Assembly: GCA_947034885.2 (NCBI GenBank)
Contig: OX344749.2
Span: 51,365,682-51,429,681, forward strand
DNA length: 64,000 nucleotides
Source of the DNA: Thuidium tamariscinum
Taxonomy: Eukaryota; Streptophyta; Bryopsida; Hypnales; Thuidiaceae
Reading direction: 5' to 3'
Shown: positions 1 through 13,568 of the stretch, piece after piece
How positions within the stretch are numbered: position 1 is the stretch's first letter
Layout: each line of letters begins with the position of its first letter
Program-made: the position numbers and the translations under genes
Notes under the pieces: model-generated
What the model saw: only the letters and a program-made list of their open reading frames with translations
Databases searched by the model: none
What the model was told of the DNA's origin: nothing

Positions 1-1013
1 TTTCTATATGATGTATATGACTATTTGGATTGAATACACCAAAAATCACCATTGAATTTGTCATTTGTAAAAGATTTCTAAATTGTACATTAGAATAATT
101 TACTTTGTAAAGAGTCAAATAAAGAAAATCTAATAAGTTCACCAAAATCTTTAAAGTCACTTCTTTCTATAATAAAAAAAAGGATTGTTGTATCAGAGCA
201 ATGTAAAGCAAGTTTGAGAAAAATATGACAACAAAAGGTTTAAATGGAAATTTCAATGGCCTTAGTGTTGAATTTGAGGTTGAACCTTTACATCATTTGC
301 CTTCAAGTAGAAAAAACTTACTCCACAGTTCATTCAATTAGAATGAAACACATTTATTGTTTTATTAAAGTAAATTTATTTTGAATTAATTAATTAAATT
401 TGTTTAACACTAATATAAAAGAAGGAATATGTTCTCTACCTTGAAGTCAACAAAATATTGGAAGAAAAATATATTTAAATAGAAAATGAAATATAAAATA
501 ATTTCTATGTCTTACATAAATTGAATTAAATTGATAAATGTTAAGAAAATAGGTTTTTTTTTGTCAATACCCTTCTTTTCACCATAAAAGTTGCTTGTTT
601 TAAAAAAAACTAATCCCCCTAAAATCTTGTCATCTATTTTTTACATCATTTTCCACCAACCTTGTCCTTCAACTACAATATAGTTCATAAAAAGCACATT
701 TATAATAACTTTCCTATAAAAATAGATCATAAAATTGTTTTTTTTTCTTAGACTTAAATTTTAAAAAATTGAGATTTTGTAAAAGCAATAATTAGTAATG
801 TCATCTTTGGTTACATCTTCGGTTACATGGCCATTTGGCCATCATAGAGTGTGCAATTAGGGAGGGAGGATTTAGGTGTGCAGAGCAGGGGAGGATTTTC
901 TTGTTCGTTTTCCTCGGAAATGTTATTCTAACATCAAAGGCGCGCCGTCGCAGCAGACTTGAAAAGGTCAAGGAATTCTTGAATTAGGTCAATTGTAAGT
1001 TGGCAGTGGAGCG
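1..1013. other. AT-rich flank and probable CMC4 promoter / 5' UTR
   Basis: The first 830 bases are AT-rich and I see no gene in them. From about 840 the sequence becomes clearly richer in G and C, with GGAGGGAGG-like and CGCGCCGTCGC stretches. It runs into the CMC4 start codon, so bases 840-1013 are best read as its promoter and 5' leader. No TATA box or start site can be fixed by eye. Confidence 0.5.
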
Positions 1014-1451
1014 ATGGACAGAAGAGTCGAAATTTGCTACAATGAGGCGTGCGGCATTCAGACATGCCTGAGAAAGAACGATTTCAAAATGGAACGGTCA
1101 GTGCTCAATTTGTTATGCTCGACTTCAGCTTTCGTTAATTGCAAGTTGAATCCAATACCAACAATGAGGATGAGTTTCTCAGGGATTGTTTTCTCATTCG
1201 AATTCAAGTTGAAGCAGATCGATATTTTGCATTAGTCTTAATCACATTGGGTCAATCATGATTATTCTTCGCGATTTTAAGCTTACTTTCAAGACTTTTC
1301 TCATGGACGCAGTTGCCGCAACACCATACTCGAGTTGCAGGAGTGCTGCAAGCACCCGCAGAACAAGAGCAAGCACTGCGCATCCGTTACGGGAATTCTT
1401 GCAATGACAAAGAAGAAACCAGAGAAGATGCGCACGAGACCTTCTTCATGA
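1014..1451 (+). CDS. CMC4: CMC4-like twin CX9C mitochondrial intermembrane-space protein
   Basis: Two exons, 1014-1096 and 1313-1451, give a 73-residue protein. The 216-base intron has a GTCAGT donor and a CGCAG acceptor and splits an Arg codon. Visible in the product: Cys 8, 18, 29 and 39 form two CX9C pairs separated by ten residues, with extra Cys at 13, 40 and 50. The segment ICYNEACGIQTCL followed by ELQECCKHP resembles human CMC4 (p8 MTCP1). Known for the family: a helical hairpin held by disulfides, imported into the intermembrane space by the Mia40 relay, with a role still poorly defined. The basic C-terminal tail (KKKPEKMR) fits. Reading through the intron also happens to give 73 residues but loses the second CX9C half. 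The gene converges on the thiamine-diphosphate enzyme gene. Confidence 0.9.
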
Positions 1452-2227
1452 TCGAGCACTGAATTCTTAACCCTTTCAAGTTTTGAGGTCCAAGAGCGGA
1501 GACTATTGGGGTTCCCGTCAGTGCTCATAAAATTGTCGAAATTAAGAACTATGTTTGGAGAAGTTCGCTTGTGAAGATAATTAACTGCCAATTTTGCTGT
1601 GAATTTATAGTCTAGCGTTTCCGATCTTAAGAATAAGCAGCATCTATTTCACGTTGTTCGTAATGTGAGGTCAGAGGTTCACTTGTGAGGATTCAGAAAT
1701 CTTTCCTAATCCATCTTAAAACCCAAGAAGAAGATAAAAGTAAACATGAAACTGAATACCAGTTTATTTGCTTAGAATTTTGAGTTCCATGTTTTATTTC
1801 ATTCAAACTTGCAGGCAGACTTCTAACTTTCAGCGTCTAAGATACTTGCGAAGGCAAGGAGTTACACAAACTCCAGATACTGTGAAGTTCTAAACAGCAT
1901 CCATGAAACAGTACAAACTATGACAAGAGCATAGTTACATAGAAGAGGCAGTGATCGGATATCTTATGAAAGCAAATTGACCTAATCGTCTACATCCTGC
2001 AAGGTCAGTGAATCCACCTCCATCGTTGCTATTTTTGAAGTTTTTGACTGTTCTCAGGCCACACGTAGATAGTAATTATCATTATAGATTTGCCATCCTC
2101 TGATTTTTAGGGTAGGTTAATTATGTTCTACTAAAAGAAACTTACAATGTTTAGTAAGTCATTACTTAAGCAAACAATATCATCAACATTAGCTCCCAGA
2201 CTTCGCACCCCAATCTGTGCCCAATCT
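1452..2227. other. Convergent intergenic / 3' UTR interval
   Basis: This lies between the stop codons of the CMC4-like gene (+) and the thiamine-diphosphate enzyme gene (-). I see no open frame or repeat in it. Both 3' UTRs should lie here, and no single polyadenylation signal stands out. Confidence 0.5.
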
Positions 2228-5200
2228 TCATGACAAAGCAACTGGAGATGCACTTGCCAGAGCGTTTGAAATTCCCTGTCCAAAGACAAATTCGTTGTGA
2301 GATACCATGGAGATTTTTAAGTTTTCCAATTGGTGCTTCTAACAAATTTGTTTAAACCCAATTCATTGAGCATTGAAAACAAAGGATGGGAAACAAACAA
2401 GTTCACATGACAAATGTACTAGAGCTTGTCACTTAAAACCTTTCACTCATTTTACTAACTGAACAGGAATGAAGTTTGGAAGTCAGTGAGTTTTGAGCTC
2501 ATAGTGATCTCCCCCCAATTGCTAGTTTTGACTCACCGTTCCGGATTCTGACTCAGCTTTGCGTTTCTCGAACAGAAGAGGTATTTCTTTGTCTAATATT
2601 TCATTGGCCCAGGCGTAGTCCACAGGCACCTGCAAAATTCTCAAACATCAATTTAGTACATTCATTAACATACTTTCACTCCTATTGCTTACAAAACAGA
2701 AACAATGCTTCTTCGTTTTGTTATTTTTCGTTGCCCCTTGATGTTTAACTTGCTTACCAAGCCTTTCTACTAATGATTTTATGAGAGCATCTTTACCTCA
2801 ATAAGTTTCGGTCCCTTGGGGCTGGTATGGAGGCACTCGTGAAGAATATGTGAAAACTCATCAGCACTGGTCACTCGGTATCCTTTGACACCATAGCTGC
2901 CACAGTGTAAAAAATAATGTTCAGTCACTCCCTAAACCCTAATAAGCAAAAGAAACAAGAAGCGAAGGTATAAGATAAAAATTACACTGTTTCCAGAATA
3001 TAAGCTAGCATCATCATGAGAATTTTCTTCAAGGTTCATACGGAAACCTCACATAATACATAGGAAGGCCTCCATATAGTTGCTGTGATCATAAGAAAAA
3101 CTCTCCTCGAATCATAAACAAGGATTCTTTTTATGACGTTGCTTAGAGATTCATAAAACCATCTAGTTTTACTCAAGACCCTATTAAGAATGTTCGCACA
3201 TTAGATTCGCCCAACCTTATCAACAGAATATCCTCCATACACAAAGAATGTTTGAACTTCATGGGGAGAGCATAGTAAAATCATGAGGTTCCTAAATCCC
3301 ATTAACACTTAACAACAACAACTCATCTATTCATACAGAAAATATCATATTAGTACATATGACATGTCTAGAATATTGTTTTCATCCACAATCTGGCCAT
3401 TTCATCCAAATCATTTTTTTATTTCAAAGTTTCCAGGCAAAAAGAAATCAAAGTTTGCTGCCAATTTATAACCAGATTATTTTTTCTGGGTGCACTCTGG
3501 CACTAGAAAGCCAAAAAAATAGCCCTGGAGAGCACACACTCCTACATGGGTTGGTTAAAGTGACGGAAAGAGAGTTCTCTACTTTACAAATGTGCTCAGT
3601 AATAACTCACCTGTTTGCATATGCAACGAAGTCCGGATTTCCCAGATTCAGACCAAACCTGCAAAACATCAAAATGGTATATTCCAGAAGACATTACAGC
3701 AGGTCCAGAATCTTCAATGCATTTCGAAATCCAGGTAATCTAAATAAGGCTAATGTCATGCAAGTATTATGAAATCTCTGTACTGTGGAGACAGTGGATG
3801 GGCACGTACTTGTCAAATCCTGCGAGGTTTTGCTTCCACTTTATCATGCCGTACGCATTGTCATTTAGAACCAAGACTGTCAAGTTCAGGTTCAATCGAA
3901 CACACGTTTCCAGCTCCTGCGAATGACACACGGTTCTTGTCAAAGAAATTATATAAAGCTCGTGTTTGTGCTCATAACACTCTTGAGAGAAGCTGCGCAC
4001 ACCTTTGACAACCCTGAAGAAGCAAGGTATTATCTGAAGTGTTTGGATTCGGTTAAGCTCTTCTTTCCTTGGCACAAAATTTAGCAGAATAGGTAGCTTC
4101 AAACAAATGCTTTCAATTGAAGCCATCGCAGACAAAAAAGAAAACAAGGCTGATACCCAAACCCACTTACTTGTGAGTTCATCATAAAGCCCCCGTCGCC
4201 ACAAACAGCAACAACCTTCTTCTCAGGATGCAGGATGGCTGCTGCCATAGCTGATGGCAGTCCTGCACCCATGGTGGCCAGTGCGTTGTCTAGCAGCAAT
4301 GTGTTTGGCTCCGAGGCCTGCCATATCATAGAAAAGATCCTCGATTTTTTAAAAGCAATTGGAAGATATGCAAAGTCTTGGAGCTTTGAGGATGAAATTT
4401 TGGAAGATCGAAATGCATGCTATCTCTATCACTTTTACATGACACCACTCAATTTCAATAGCTTTTGAAATAGTTATAAAATTCTTGAAAAACTCCAAAT
4501 AAGCTTGTCGAAAAGCATATTTCACCCAAATAAATAATCCAACAACTCAGCAACAAACTAGGCTCACTCCTGTAGTGTAGTAGAGAATTGAGAGAGGTAA
4601 TAAGGTAGAAAGTAAACGGGATGACAGAATAGGGAGAATCATTACCTTGTAACATCGTGCGAACCAAATCTTGTACATACCTAACAATTGATTAAAAAAT
4701 GGAGATCATTAGAGATCAGGCATCCAGACCTCTTTTGTGCATGAAGCACTTCACAATAACCATCAAAAATTTGAGATAACTAAGAAGTGAACCCCCAAGT
4801 GGTCAAATGGCTAGGAAGTGTCTGCTTCCACATCCTTAGGACTTGAAATAAAATCATTTAGGAAACTGTATCCAACTATATCAATAGAAAGAGGACATTG
4901 TACAAAACGTTTTTAAGCAATGTAAAATGTGTTTGAAAGTTGCTTCATCCAACTCTTTGGTTTCCAAAGTCAAATACCTATTTTTATCTTGGGACATTTG
5001 GGGGGTCAGTAACAAATTCAATAGCTAAATTGCATACTTTCACTCACCATTGTCCAAGCACACAATGCCATCATTGGGGACTTGCTTCCTGCAAGAAAAA
5101 AAATCTGTCATCAGCTTTCTCACATAAGATTCTTGACCTCATTAACGCACTCAATGCAGAAGCACAGACATGGTGTTGAGTACCATAGTGACTCATCAGC

Positions 5201-8200
5201 TTAGTCACAAAATAATTATTTATTACAGCGAGGATGTCATGTGTCACGTAGTCGTTGGTTGAAACACGCGGAAAAGTTCATGTCGCACAAAAATACATTA
5301 AATATTGGCAAAATGAAAAGGCCTCAAGTAAAAAGGTACTACAATGTACAAATTTTGACTCAAAAATTGGAAACATCCTCCCTTATATAATACATACCGC
5401 ACATCTGCAACTATTCGTTGTGGCACAAGAGGGAAACGAGGATCAGTAACCCCCTGCAACATATGCTCATCCAAATCTTTCTTCACCTGTTGATAATCCA
5501 AAACCGCACATTAGCTCTTTTGTGACATAAGGGGGTAATTCCAAGTGTCAACTCCAAATAAAATGTAAGATTTCATCTACCTCTTTCCATGTAATCTGCA
5601 GTACAATCCTCTGTATGATCTTCACAATGTGAAATTTTGAGAAAATTCCTATTCTACTATCTTAGAAAGCTGCTATTTCTGTGACCACAAGTTACAATTC
5701 TGCATAAAATTCATCTCTTGGACAATGAATCCCCAAACTCTAACATTGATTTTAACACATGTCTCGTTTTCATTGGGTAACAAAACTTTCTACCTTTTGC
5801 TTGGTCTCTCTCCTTGGAATAAAGACAACAAGTCTACGAGTTCTTAATACTGAAAATATACAACTCGATTCGATTCGATTCGATTAGGGTTAGGCCAGCA
5901 ATTATACCTTCATCATGAAAGAAGTGTCCCAATTTCGAGGTTGATCCTTCAGGCGTTCCTTCAGTTGCCAAATTGAATTGGCTATGTCGCCCACCACTTC
6001 TAACTACAAAGGCATATTCATTCCAAACTTCAATAGTCAATGTTATAATGCTTTTACTTAATTGCATTAGGTTTACTAAGCGTTAGGAGTAAATCGGGCT
6101 CAGTACGCATAAAATCTGAATTGAATTTACTGAAGATGAAGTGTGAAAATATTGAGGACTAGATTCACGAGGCATACGATGTGAATAGCATTCACTTGTA
6201 CACGATAAAAAAAAAAACATCATAAATTGATACAATTTGTGAGGTTAAGAGGGTCAGGTTGTCTGACCTGCGGAAAGTAAACATTGTCCACCTTCGCAGT
6301 GTAGAAGTTGATGTGGATAACAAGAGGAGGTTTTCCAAAGCTGCGATGTCAAACATCCAGACTTTAATTAAGGCATGAAAAACGTGGTAAAAGAGAAAGT
6401 AAAGCTCACCAGTTCCTTAAGAGCTAATATAAGTTGGTTAAAAAATAAAAATAAATGTAAGATGTAGATTAAAATAAATTAAAATAAATCCCTGCTTCTT
6501 CACTTATAAACTGGGTGAGTATCCAAGATTCTCACTTCATCAAGAAAGGAGGCTTCTCCACCACATCGTGCCCAACATTGATGATCAAATCAGCCTTCTC
6601 AATAGACACATGTACATAGTCTTTAGATGATAACGCACAGCAGCCCAAGTACCTGGGGTGATCCTCTGCAGAAACCTCAACTAAATCAGTTCAATAACCT
6701 CCACAGTCAACTTCATAGACTACAATTTCCAACAGGACTCTGGTTTTGAACATAAAATTCCACAATCCATGTTACACAATATCTCAGAATACCATTTCCC
6801 TTAAAAACTCAGCATGCAATGTGCACACTATTTTTGCACTCAGAGTGAATGGTTTCTGCAAATACTGCATGACAAGCAGATTGCTAATCCCCTGCAATTC
6901 ACAGTTTAAACTTCAAAAAGTTGCATGAGAAGGGGTTGGCAATCGCCAACCATAACAACCTAGGGAACCCAAATGACATACAAAAGGCATGCACAGGGAT
7001 CCTGACACCTTGTTCTGCATAGTTGAACTCATCTTGTTCGAGACAACAAATGAGCCCTTGTCTTCACATGTGAGTATGTTAGAGCTTTACTTTCTCTCGC
7101 TTTTGTTATGATTTGACGTGACTTCGCTCAAAATGAATTAGTTAGCATTTCTCTCAAAAATTGTCATCCCTCTACTGGTTTTCAATGCTTTGACCCATTG
7201 AAATTCAAAGCCCACATTCAAACAGGATTCTAGTACAATGTGCAATTGTCATTCGCCATGTGCAGTTTATTAAAGATGAAATGTGACATAATCCATGTTA
7301 CGCATTATTTCTATGATATCTGCCACGAGTTGTGCTTAAAACACGTACCAGACACAACACCCTTGCCCATTTGAGTTGTCACAAAGGGCATGTGGATCTG
7401 ATCAACGAACTCTCTCAGCCTGCAACATACATCACAGGAAGCGGATTGCAAATTTCAATACCACGCTACAAATAGAATGGTCGGAAGACGCCTTCTCGTA
7501 TACTTTAAAGCAGCCAGGACCACTCTCCCTTCTCTACTATCGACTCAAATTGAAAAATGAATCAAAATACTCCAAAGAACTATGACATAATTAGAGCTAG
7601 AAAATTTCTAAGAGCATGACTTCGAAAGGAAAGTCGTGAGTTCAAGAGTGTTTCCAAAATGCATCCATATTCTTTTTCATGAACAATTCCAAGGGTGTTG
7701 AGGCAGCTCAAACAACAACAATTACATCTTCTGTGCCCGTAAACAATTAGCACCACCTCAAAAACAATTTGAATCACTGTACAGTGCTGTCACGTGGAGC
7801 TAAGAGAATTCTAAACTATTCACAACGAGACTTTGCAAGGACAAGCATGAGCTCACAAAAGGAAACCAAACACTGCTTCATAACAAGTGCCAAAGTGTAC
7901 CACCTACATTTTTTGTGTCCGTTTCCGATTGGCTCCTGCTCCAATTAAGAGAAGAGGATGAGAAGCACTGGTAATCATTTCGATTGCTTTGTTAATGGCT
8001 TTCTCTTCAGCAATTGGCCGTCTGACTGGATACACAGGAAATGGGCGTGCGTCGGTGTGTGTTCCTGCTATGTCTTCCGGCAACTCCAAATGCACAGCCC
8101 CTGGACGCTCTTCCTCTGCCACTCGCACTGCCTCTCTCACCAGTGACGGCACCAAGTCTCCATCCACTATTTGTTTTGTGAACTGTCAATGCCACGGAAA

Positions 8201-10811
8201 TGCTGTCACCAAAATTGACACTTAAAACAAATAGGATCCGAAATTCACATGGTTTTGAAATGGTCAGTTTGAGTGATTCGAATGTCAGAGTATTACATTT
8301 CAGATATGACCCAGTTCTACATCACCAGAAACAGTGAAAACATTGCATGCGTTGTTCAATAAATAAATAAAATTGGACTAAAGAAAGTTCCCATATGACA
8401 AATTTGGTAGGAGCTCAATTTGGTCCCTCTAATTAGGGATTGAATTGATCCCTAAAATGACCACGAGCTCATGGATTTAAAATGACCAATTTGATTGATC
8501 ATACTGAGAGAATAATAGAATATTGATGAGGCCCAAATTCTTAGTTTGGACCATACCTTCGTCATTGGACGCATGCACTCCACAATATCGACAATCTGAA
8601 AAGAGCCCTGCTTGCTCTTCCGAATTGGCTTCTGCCCTGTGATCATCATCTGCCAAGAAATACAAATGCACTTACTGTTATTGCAAAACTTACAAAATAA
8701 ACGAGAAAATGTTGTTCAGTTGGAGCTGCATTGTTAGCCACTAAACATAACATTATTAAGCAAGTCAAGACATTTAAACAGTGAATGTTTATAGGCCAAA
8801 TATTTTGTAGTTGTTTCATTTTTTAACCATAAGCAAATAGGTACACCAGTCACAAATTCATTGTTCGCAAAAGACACCCCATCTGCACAGGTTAGTAATG
8901 TTACGAACTAAAGCAAACACCAACAATACAACACGTACATTTATTTGGCTAAGTAGGACTACCCCAAGCAGACTCTTGGGCTACATAAACTCACGTTAAG
9001 CTTCTTAGGGTAAAATGAGACTCACCATAGGAAACGCAGCAAGCTGAGCGTATGCAGCTGCTGTGGTGAAGTTGGTGGCACCGGGGCCCAAAGTGGATAA
9101 GCAGCAGCCAGCCTTGCCAGTGAGGCGACCCACAGTGGCAGCCATAAAGCCAGCAGCCTGCTCATGCCGTGTCACCACCAGCTTAATTTTTGAACTCCGC
9201 AAGGAGTCCAAAAGGTCAAGATTCTCCTCCCCGGGTATCCCAAATATATACCTGCACACATTAGTTACCGAAACAAAACAAATCTTCAGCATTCACATGG
9301 ACATATCACACACTCAATACTCAATAGAAAAAATTCCATAATCATTTGGCTCAAAGACAGGTAGTTCTCTCTATTCGCTATTCTACAACCAATTTGGTTT
9401 GGTCACGGATTCATTACCAAGTTCCTAGGTAAGAATGTAGGCAGGCATACAATTGAACCCAAACTACTTCCAAATCATCCATATGGGATCGTTTCCAGTG
9501 GTCAATTAACCGCTCTAACCAAGATTGGTAATGGTACCATGCACCACTTGGTAGGTGTGATGAAGCTCAAAGTCTCATGTGCTCATGAAGCTCAACTCAA
9601 AGGTGGTTAATGCCTTTGGACGAAACGGCATTTGACATCACTGACATTTGGAAATATTAAAAATAGCACTACTGCATATTCATATTGAAAGACACAATGA
9701 GAATCGATGAAACAAACAAGGAATGAACCGTAATCGACGGGCAGAAGGAAGAATAGTCTAAATAGTTCTTTCATTCTCTCCATCAATCTATTCATCTGCC
9801 CAAGAGGGATACTTTATTAATTACCTTACTTCTGATCCCTACAAAGATCCCTGCTACCAACAGCCACTCATTTCATCATTCCCCGTGGCTGTATTTATTG
9901 TTAGTTGATGTAAAAAAGACTAGGCTACATGTCAATGGCCATCGGTCTTTGAATGGAAATGGGGTTGTCAACTGCCACTCTCAAACATCTACAACCTCTC
10001 TCTTCGAAATTGCATACGAAATTCGAATCGAACGATGAAAAATCAATACCCAAGGAGTTCATCCCTCAAACCCAAAGGTCCCAATCTGCACTGCACCGTA
10101 GATCTCCCTCAAATCGCACTCATACTAAATATTTTAGAAGTTTAAAGTAACCCAAACAGTATCCCTTACCTTAATTGTCAGAAAACCAAAATGCAGGATT
10201 TTCAAACATTACCAAGCTCTAGTGCGAAATTACAAGGAACAAACGAGCACGTCAAGGAATGCTGCGCACGAGAGCCCCAATGCAGCCAAACCCCAAGATT
10301 TCGACAAAATTTTGCCTCTAGCTATGATACTACCCCAAGAGAGAAAATGCAAATATCCAGCCAGCCAGATTTCAAATGCAACTTCCTTGGGCACACCCAG
10401 AACTTCGATTGCAGCTACAGAAATTAAAAAATGCACCATTCTCCAGAATTCATACCGGGATTATATCCGAAACCCAATTCTCGAAGCCGAGACCCGAAAA
10501 CCCCAAAATGAAAAATAACATCACTGCCTCGGTGTCCAACGAATTTGAAACCCCATTTCACGAGGTAGTGTCCTCGACAGGAATGGACGCTGAAAAAGGA
10601 GAAGAATCTAACTACATGGTTCTCCGCACCATCAATGAATCCACCCAGCAAGCATAATTTGTGGGGCATTGCCAAGGTAACTTGCAATACAATTCTCGCA
10701 CCCCAAATTCTCGCCCTAACCCACAAACTTGTACTCCAATCATACAGTAACGAGCACTTACTCGATGTTCTCATTCTCCAGCGCCTTCACCACAACGTCG
10801 GATGTCTTCAT
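2228..10811 (-). CDS. Bacterial-type acetolactate synthase-like thiamine diphosphate enzyme
   Basis: Seventeen exons chain in consistent phase to 573 residues: 10811-10762, 9251-9026, 8649-8557, 8182-7908, 7419-7349, 6665-6536, 6340-6268, 6003-5908, 5486-5398, 5088-5048, 4680-4646, 4317-4171, 3916-3810, 3658-3611, 2896-2797, 2629-2537 and 2275-2228. An N-terminal TDP domain begins YIFGIPGEENLD, with the conserved Glu at about 47 in TRHEQAAGF. A central domain follows, then the C-terminal TDP domain with GDGG at 433-436 and LNDN near 459-462. Family knowledge: bacterial catabolic or IlvB-like acetolactate synthases (pyruvate to acetolactate) have this length and these motifs. An in-frame stop lies upstream of the first ATG, and no transit peptide is visible, so the protein is probably cytosolic. 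It is unlike the usual plastid AHAS, which suggests old transfer from bacteria (inference). The last intron is less certain: without it the frame stops after four more residues. The exact substrate is unproven. Confidence 0.86.
3376..3540. repeat. Partial copy of the 56.7-kb foldback element, in an intron
   Basis: The stretch with TTTTCATCCACAATCTGG, TTTCATCCAA and a T-rich run closely matches the arm of the foldback element at 56732-57392. It lies in the intron between exons 14 and 15 of the thiamine-diphosphate enzyme gene. Both ends appear eroded. Confidence 0.55.
5862..5886. repeat. (CGATT)n microsatellite in an intron
   Basis: About four to five tandem copies of CGATT lie just downstream, in gene direction, of exon 8 of the thiamine-diphosphate enzyme gene. 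This is a short simple repeat with no evident function. Confidence 0.8.
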
Positions 10812-12300
10812 CGAGACTATCGAACTCAGGTGTCGTGCAAATTCTCTCTAAAGCTGGCGTCCCAAGCAGGAATGGGTCGTGATGAAGAGAGGCTTTGTAC
10901 TCATAGAATGGGGCAAGAATGTAGAACTATATTCGAAGACTGGCCATGGCGAGAAGCGAGGCTGGTGGTCGCGGCGAAGAAGGTCGGGACGTAATTCGCT
11001 GGAGAGGGAAGAGGGTGTGCCAAGTGTCGAGTTGTGGGCAGGGAAGCAGGGTCGGGGTGAACTGGCCCTCGCTCAGCCATTCCAAGTCGTTTCAGGGGTG
11101 CAAGTAAGGTAGAATCAAAAGCCCCCTGTTTTGGGTCGAATGATTCACCTGGCAGATCTGACACTCACAGCTAATTCAGGGCCTCTGATTGCAAATGTGA
11201 ATTCAGAATTTGCAAATCTGATCGTACGTGGAAAATAAAAAATTCCAGCGTTTTCAGGAGCGGAGTGGCCGAGTGAGGGGGTCAGTTCACCCCGGCCGGA
11301 AGCAGCTCGTTCTCCTTCGCTCTGCCCACTTCTTTAATCTTTCCACGAGAATGAGCCCGCGGCCGCGAATGCATGTGTGCGATGGAAAGGGATGTCCACG
11401 TGTGTACGTTCATCCACACAAATTCTGCTGTGGCAGTACTGTAGTAGTGACTCACTGTAGCACTCCCTCTGTCTCAAAATACCATACGTGGAGGTCAGTT
11501 TCCTAAATAACTCCGGAAAATTTGGAAGTTGTCAAAATTTAGAAAATTATTTTCAACTATTTCTAAAAATCTGAAAAAATTGTTCTTGAGTTAAATTAGA
11601 AAAAGGAAGACATTTACACATGAATAGAAAGAATGAATCCAAAATTAGGAACATTTATCATGAAGTGTCAAAAATAAAAGTATTCTTCCATGGCTCCTGA
11701 ATTGTTGAAATGCAAAAAATAAACTTTTCGACATGAGTTGCCGAATCAGACCTATGCGTATGGTAAATCCTAGGTTGTGGAATCAGTGAATATTTTAAGG
11801 TTTAGGGTCAGTCCAGCGACTCGCTCCTACAACAGCTTTTGAGTGGCTTTCTTGGCTGCTTCTGCTGGATTTTTACTATTTGTGTTGGCTTTGTGAGGAT
11901 TTCTGTAATCGTTGTTTAGACGACTAATTTTTTTACTGTGAGTTTGAAATTCACTTGCTCTGGCGACGTGCACATCTGACTTTGCAATGTCCTAGCAAAG
12001 CTTAAATTTTCAGTGTGACTCCTCTAACTATTGAAATACAAAACCTATGTGCATGGAGACATGTAAAATGAAATAGGAACATAAAAAACAGAAAGAATAC
12101 TACACCATTATACATGACATTCAAAAGCAAGAAAAATAAGACAAAAAAGAAGAATACAATGCATTTATAGAAATGAAGTATTGCTCAGGGGAGTTGAATC
12201 CTAGCCATGAAGGCCTTGCCCAAACGCAATGAGCAATCCCACCCACCCCCAACCAAGTTAGTACAATGAAGAAAGAACTTAGAAGCCCAAACTTGGCGCT
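10812..12300. other. GC-richer promoter interval, then AT-rich spacer
   Basis: Bases 10812 to about 11460 are GC-rich, including a GCCCGCGGCCGCG stretch. They lie upstream of the minus-strand thiamine-diphosphate enzyme gene and probably hold its promoter and 5' UTR. Open frames here show no recognisable protein. At about 11463 a CTCCCTCTGTCTCAAAATA sequence resembles a mariner or Stowaway terminal repeat, but I found no partner end. The rest is AT-rich, with nothing seen. Confidence 0.45.
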
Positions 12301-13568
12301 TTAATGGAAACAAACCTTCACATGTCTACTCCTCGCCGTGATCTCTCTTCCCGCCAGGAAGAAATTGCCTTGGCTGGTGATTGGAAATGATTCCAAAGTG
12401 AAAAACCCTTGCGAGAAAAGTTTTACACGAGTGTCCACATGTTCTCTAAGCCTATTTCGGAGTTTGGACTTCATGAAACTTAAGGTAGAGAACGTGTCCT
12501 CTACGCTGCCCAGCATTGCAGAAACGACAATCTCAACAATCTTGATGAACTCTAACAGACTGTTCAACATCAAGGCATTTGGTCCATTACGGACCCAAAC
12601 CTTTGTTAGAGGGTTATCATCCCTTGGCTCTTCCATAGCACATTAGCACCGCCTACATGGGACTTCATCATGAATTTGAACAAGGCAATTTGCAGCAACA
12701 AGAGGTGCCCATCGACAATGGGGTCAATCTGCTGAAAAATCAAACTACTCAATAGTATCGAAATCCACCATGCGTACAACTCCAAACTATGAACGCAAAG
12801 TCTTCACATGAGAGGAAAAAGGTCATTGCAATTGGGATGAAGCCAGTACTGAGGAAATACTATCCCAAATGCATTCATCAATTCAACTTCGGGAAAGCGC
12901 ATGTCCAATTCAAACACCAACATTTCTGCCGCATCTTTGCATTGACCTTTAACTGAACTAACCACCGAAGCCAAGCCAGCCCTGGTCACCGATAGGTTCT
13001 TCCCACTCAAGCCATAGATGGAGTGAGCGGGATGGCTGTGCCCTCCAATGTGAAAGGCCAAAGTTTCAACACCCATATTCAACTCAATCACCGACTCTTG
13101 GGTGATCAAATAGGTGTGGTCATGAAGAATGTTATGAAACATTTCGAAATGTTGTTTTTGCCAAGCAATCTCCTTATTGATGTACATCATATACATTTTG
13201 CTCTAGCACATCTTGACTTCAGCAATGTAGTCACTTACAAAAACGTTGTTAGATTGTACAAATTTCATAAGAGAATTTATAGAATCCAGCAAGGGCATCA
13301 AACAAGGAAGAGCCAACACGGTTCCAATGTCACACAACAAGTCATAGTTGTGTCGTGCCATTTCCTTGGCGGCAACTTGTTTTGTAGTCAATTCGGGCTC
13401 CTTCATAGCCGAATCTTCACACATTGTGGCGACAAGTGTCTTATACTCCCCCATAACCTTTTCAAAGGGTCAAGTAAAGACAACCACCGGGTCTTGACAT
13501 TGCGAAGTATACAACATTCCTCTGTTTCCACTAAGTTGGCAAGCTTTTGAATTTGTAAGTGATGCTTT

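Noticed and set aside
10424-10774. 116-codon minus-strand frame next to the first exon of the thiamine-diphosphate enzyme
   Set aside because: It lies in intron 1 and overlaps the true first exon in another frame, with no recognisable protein.
13023-13550. 175-codon plus-strand frame
   Set aside because: It is opposite the hAT-like pseudogene, whose minus-strand translation carries family motifs; this frame has none.
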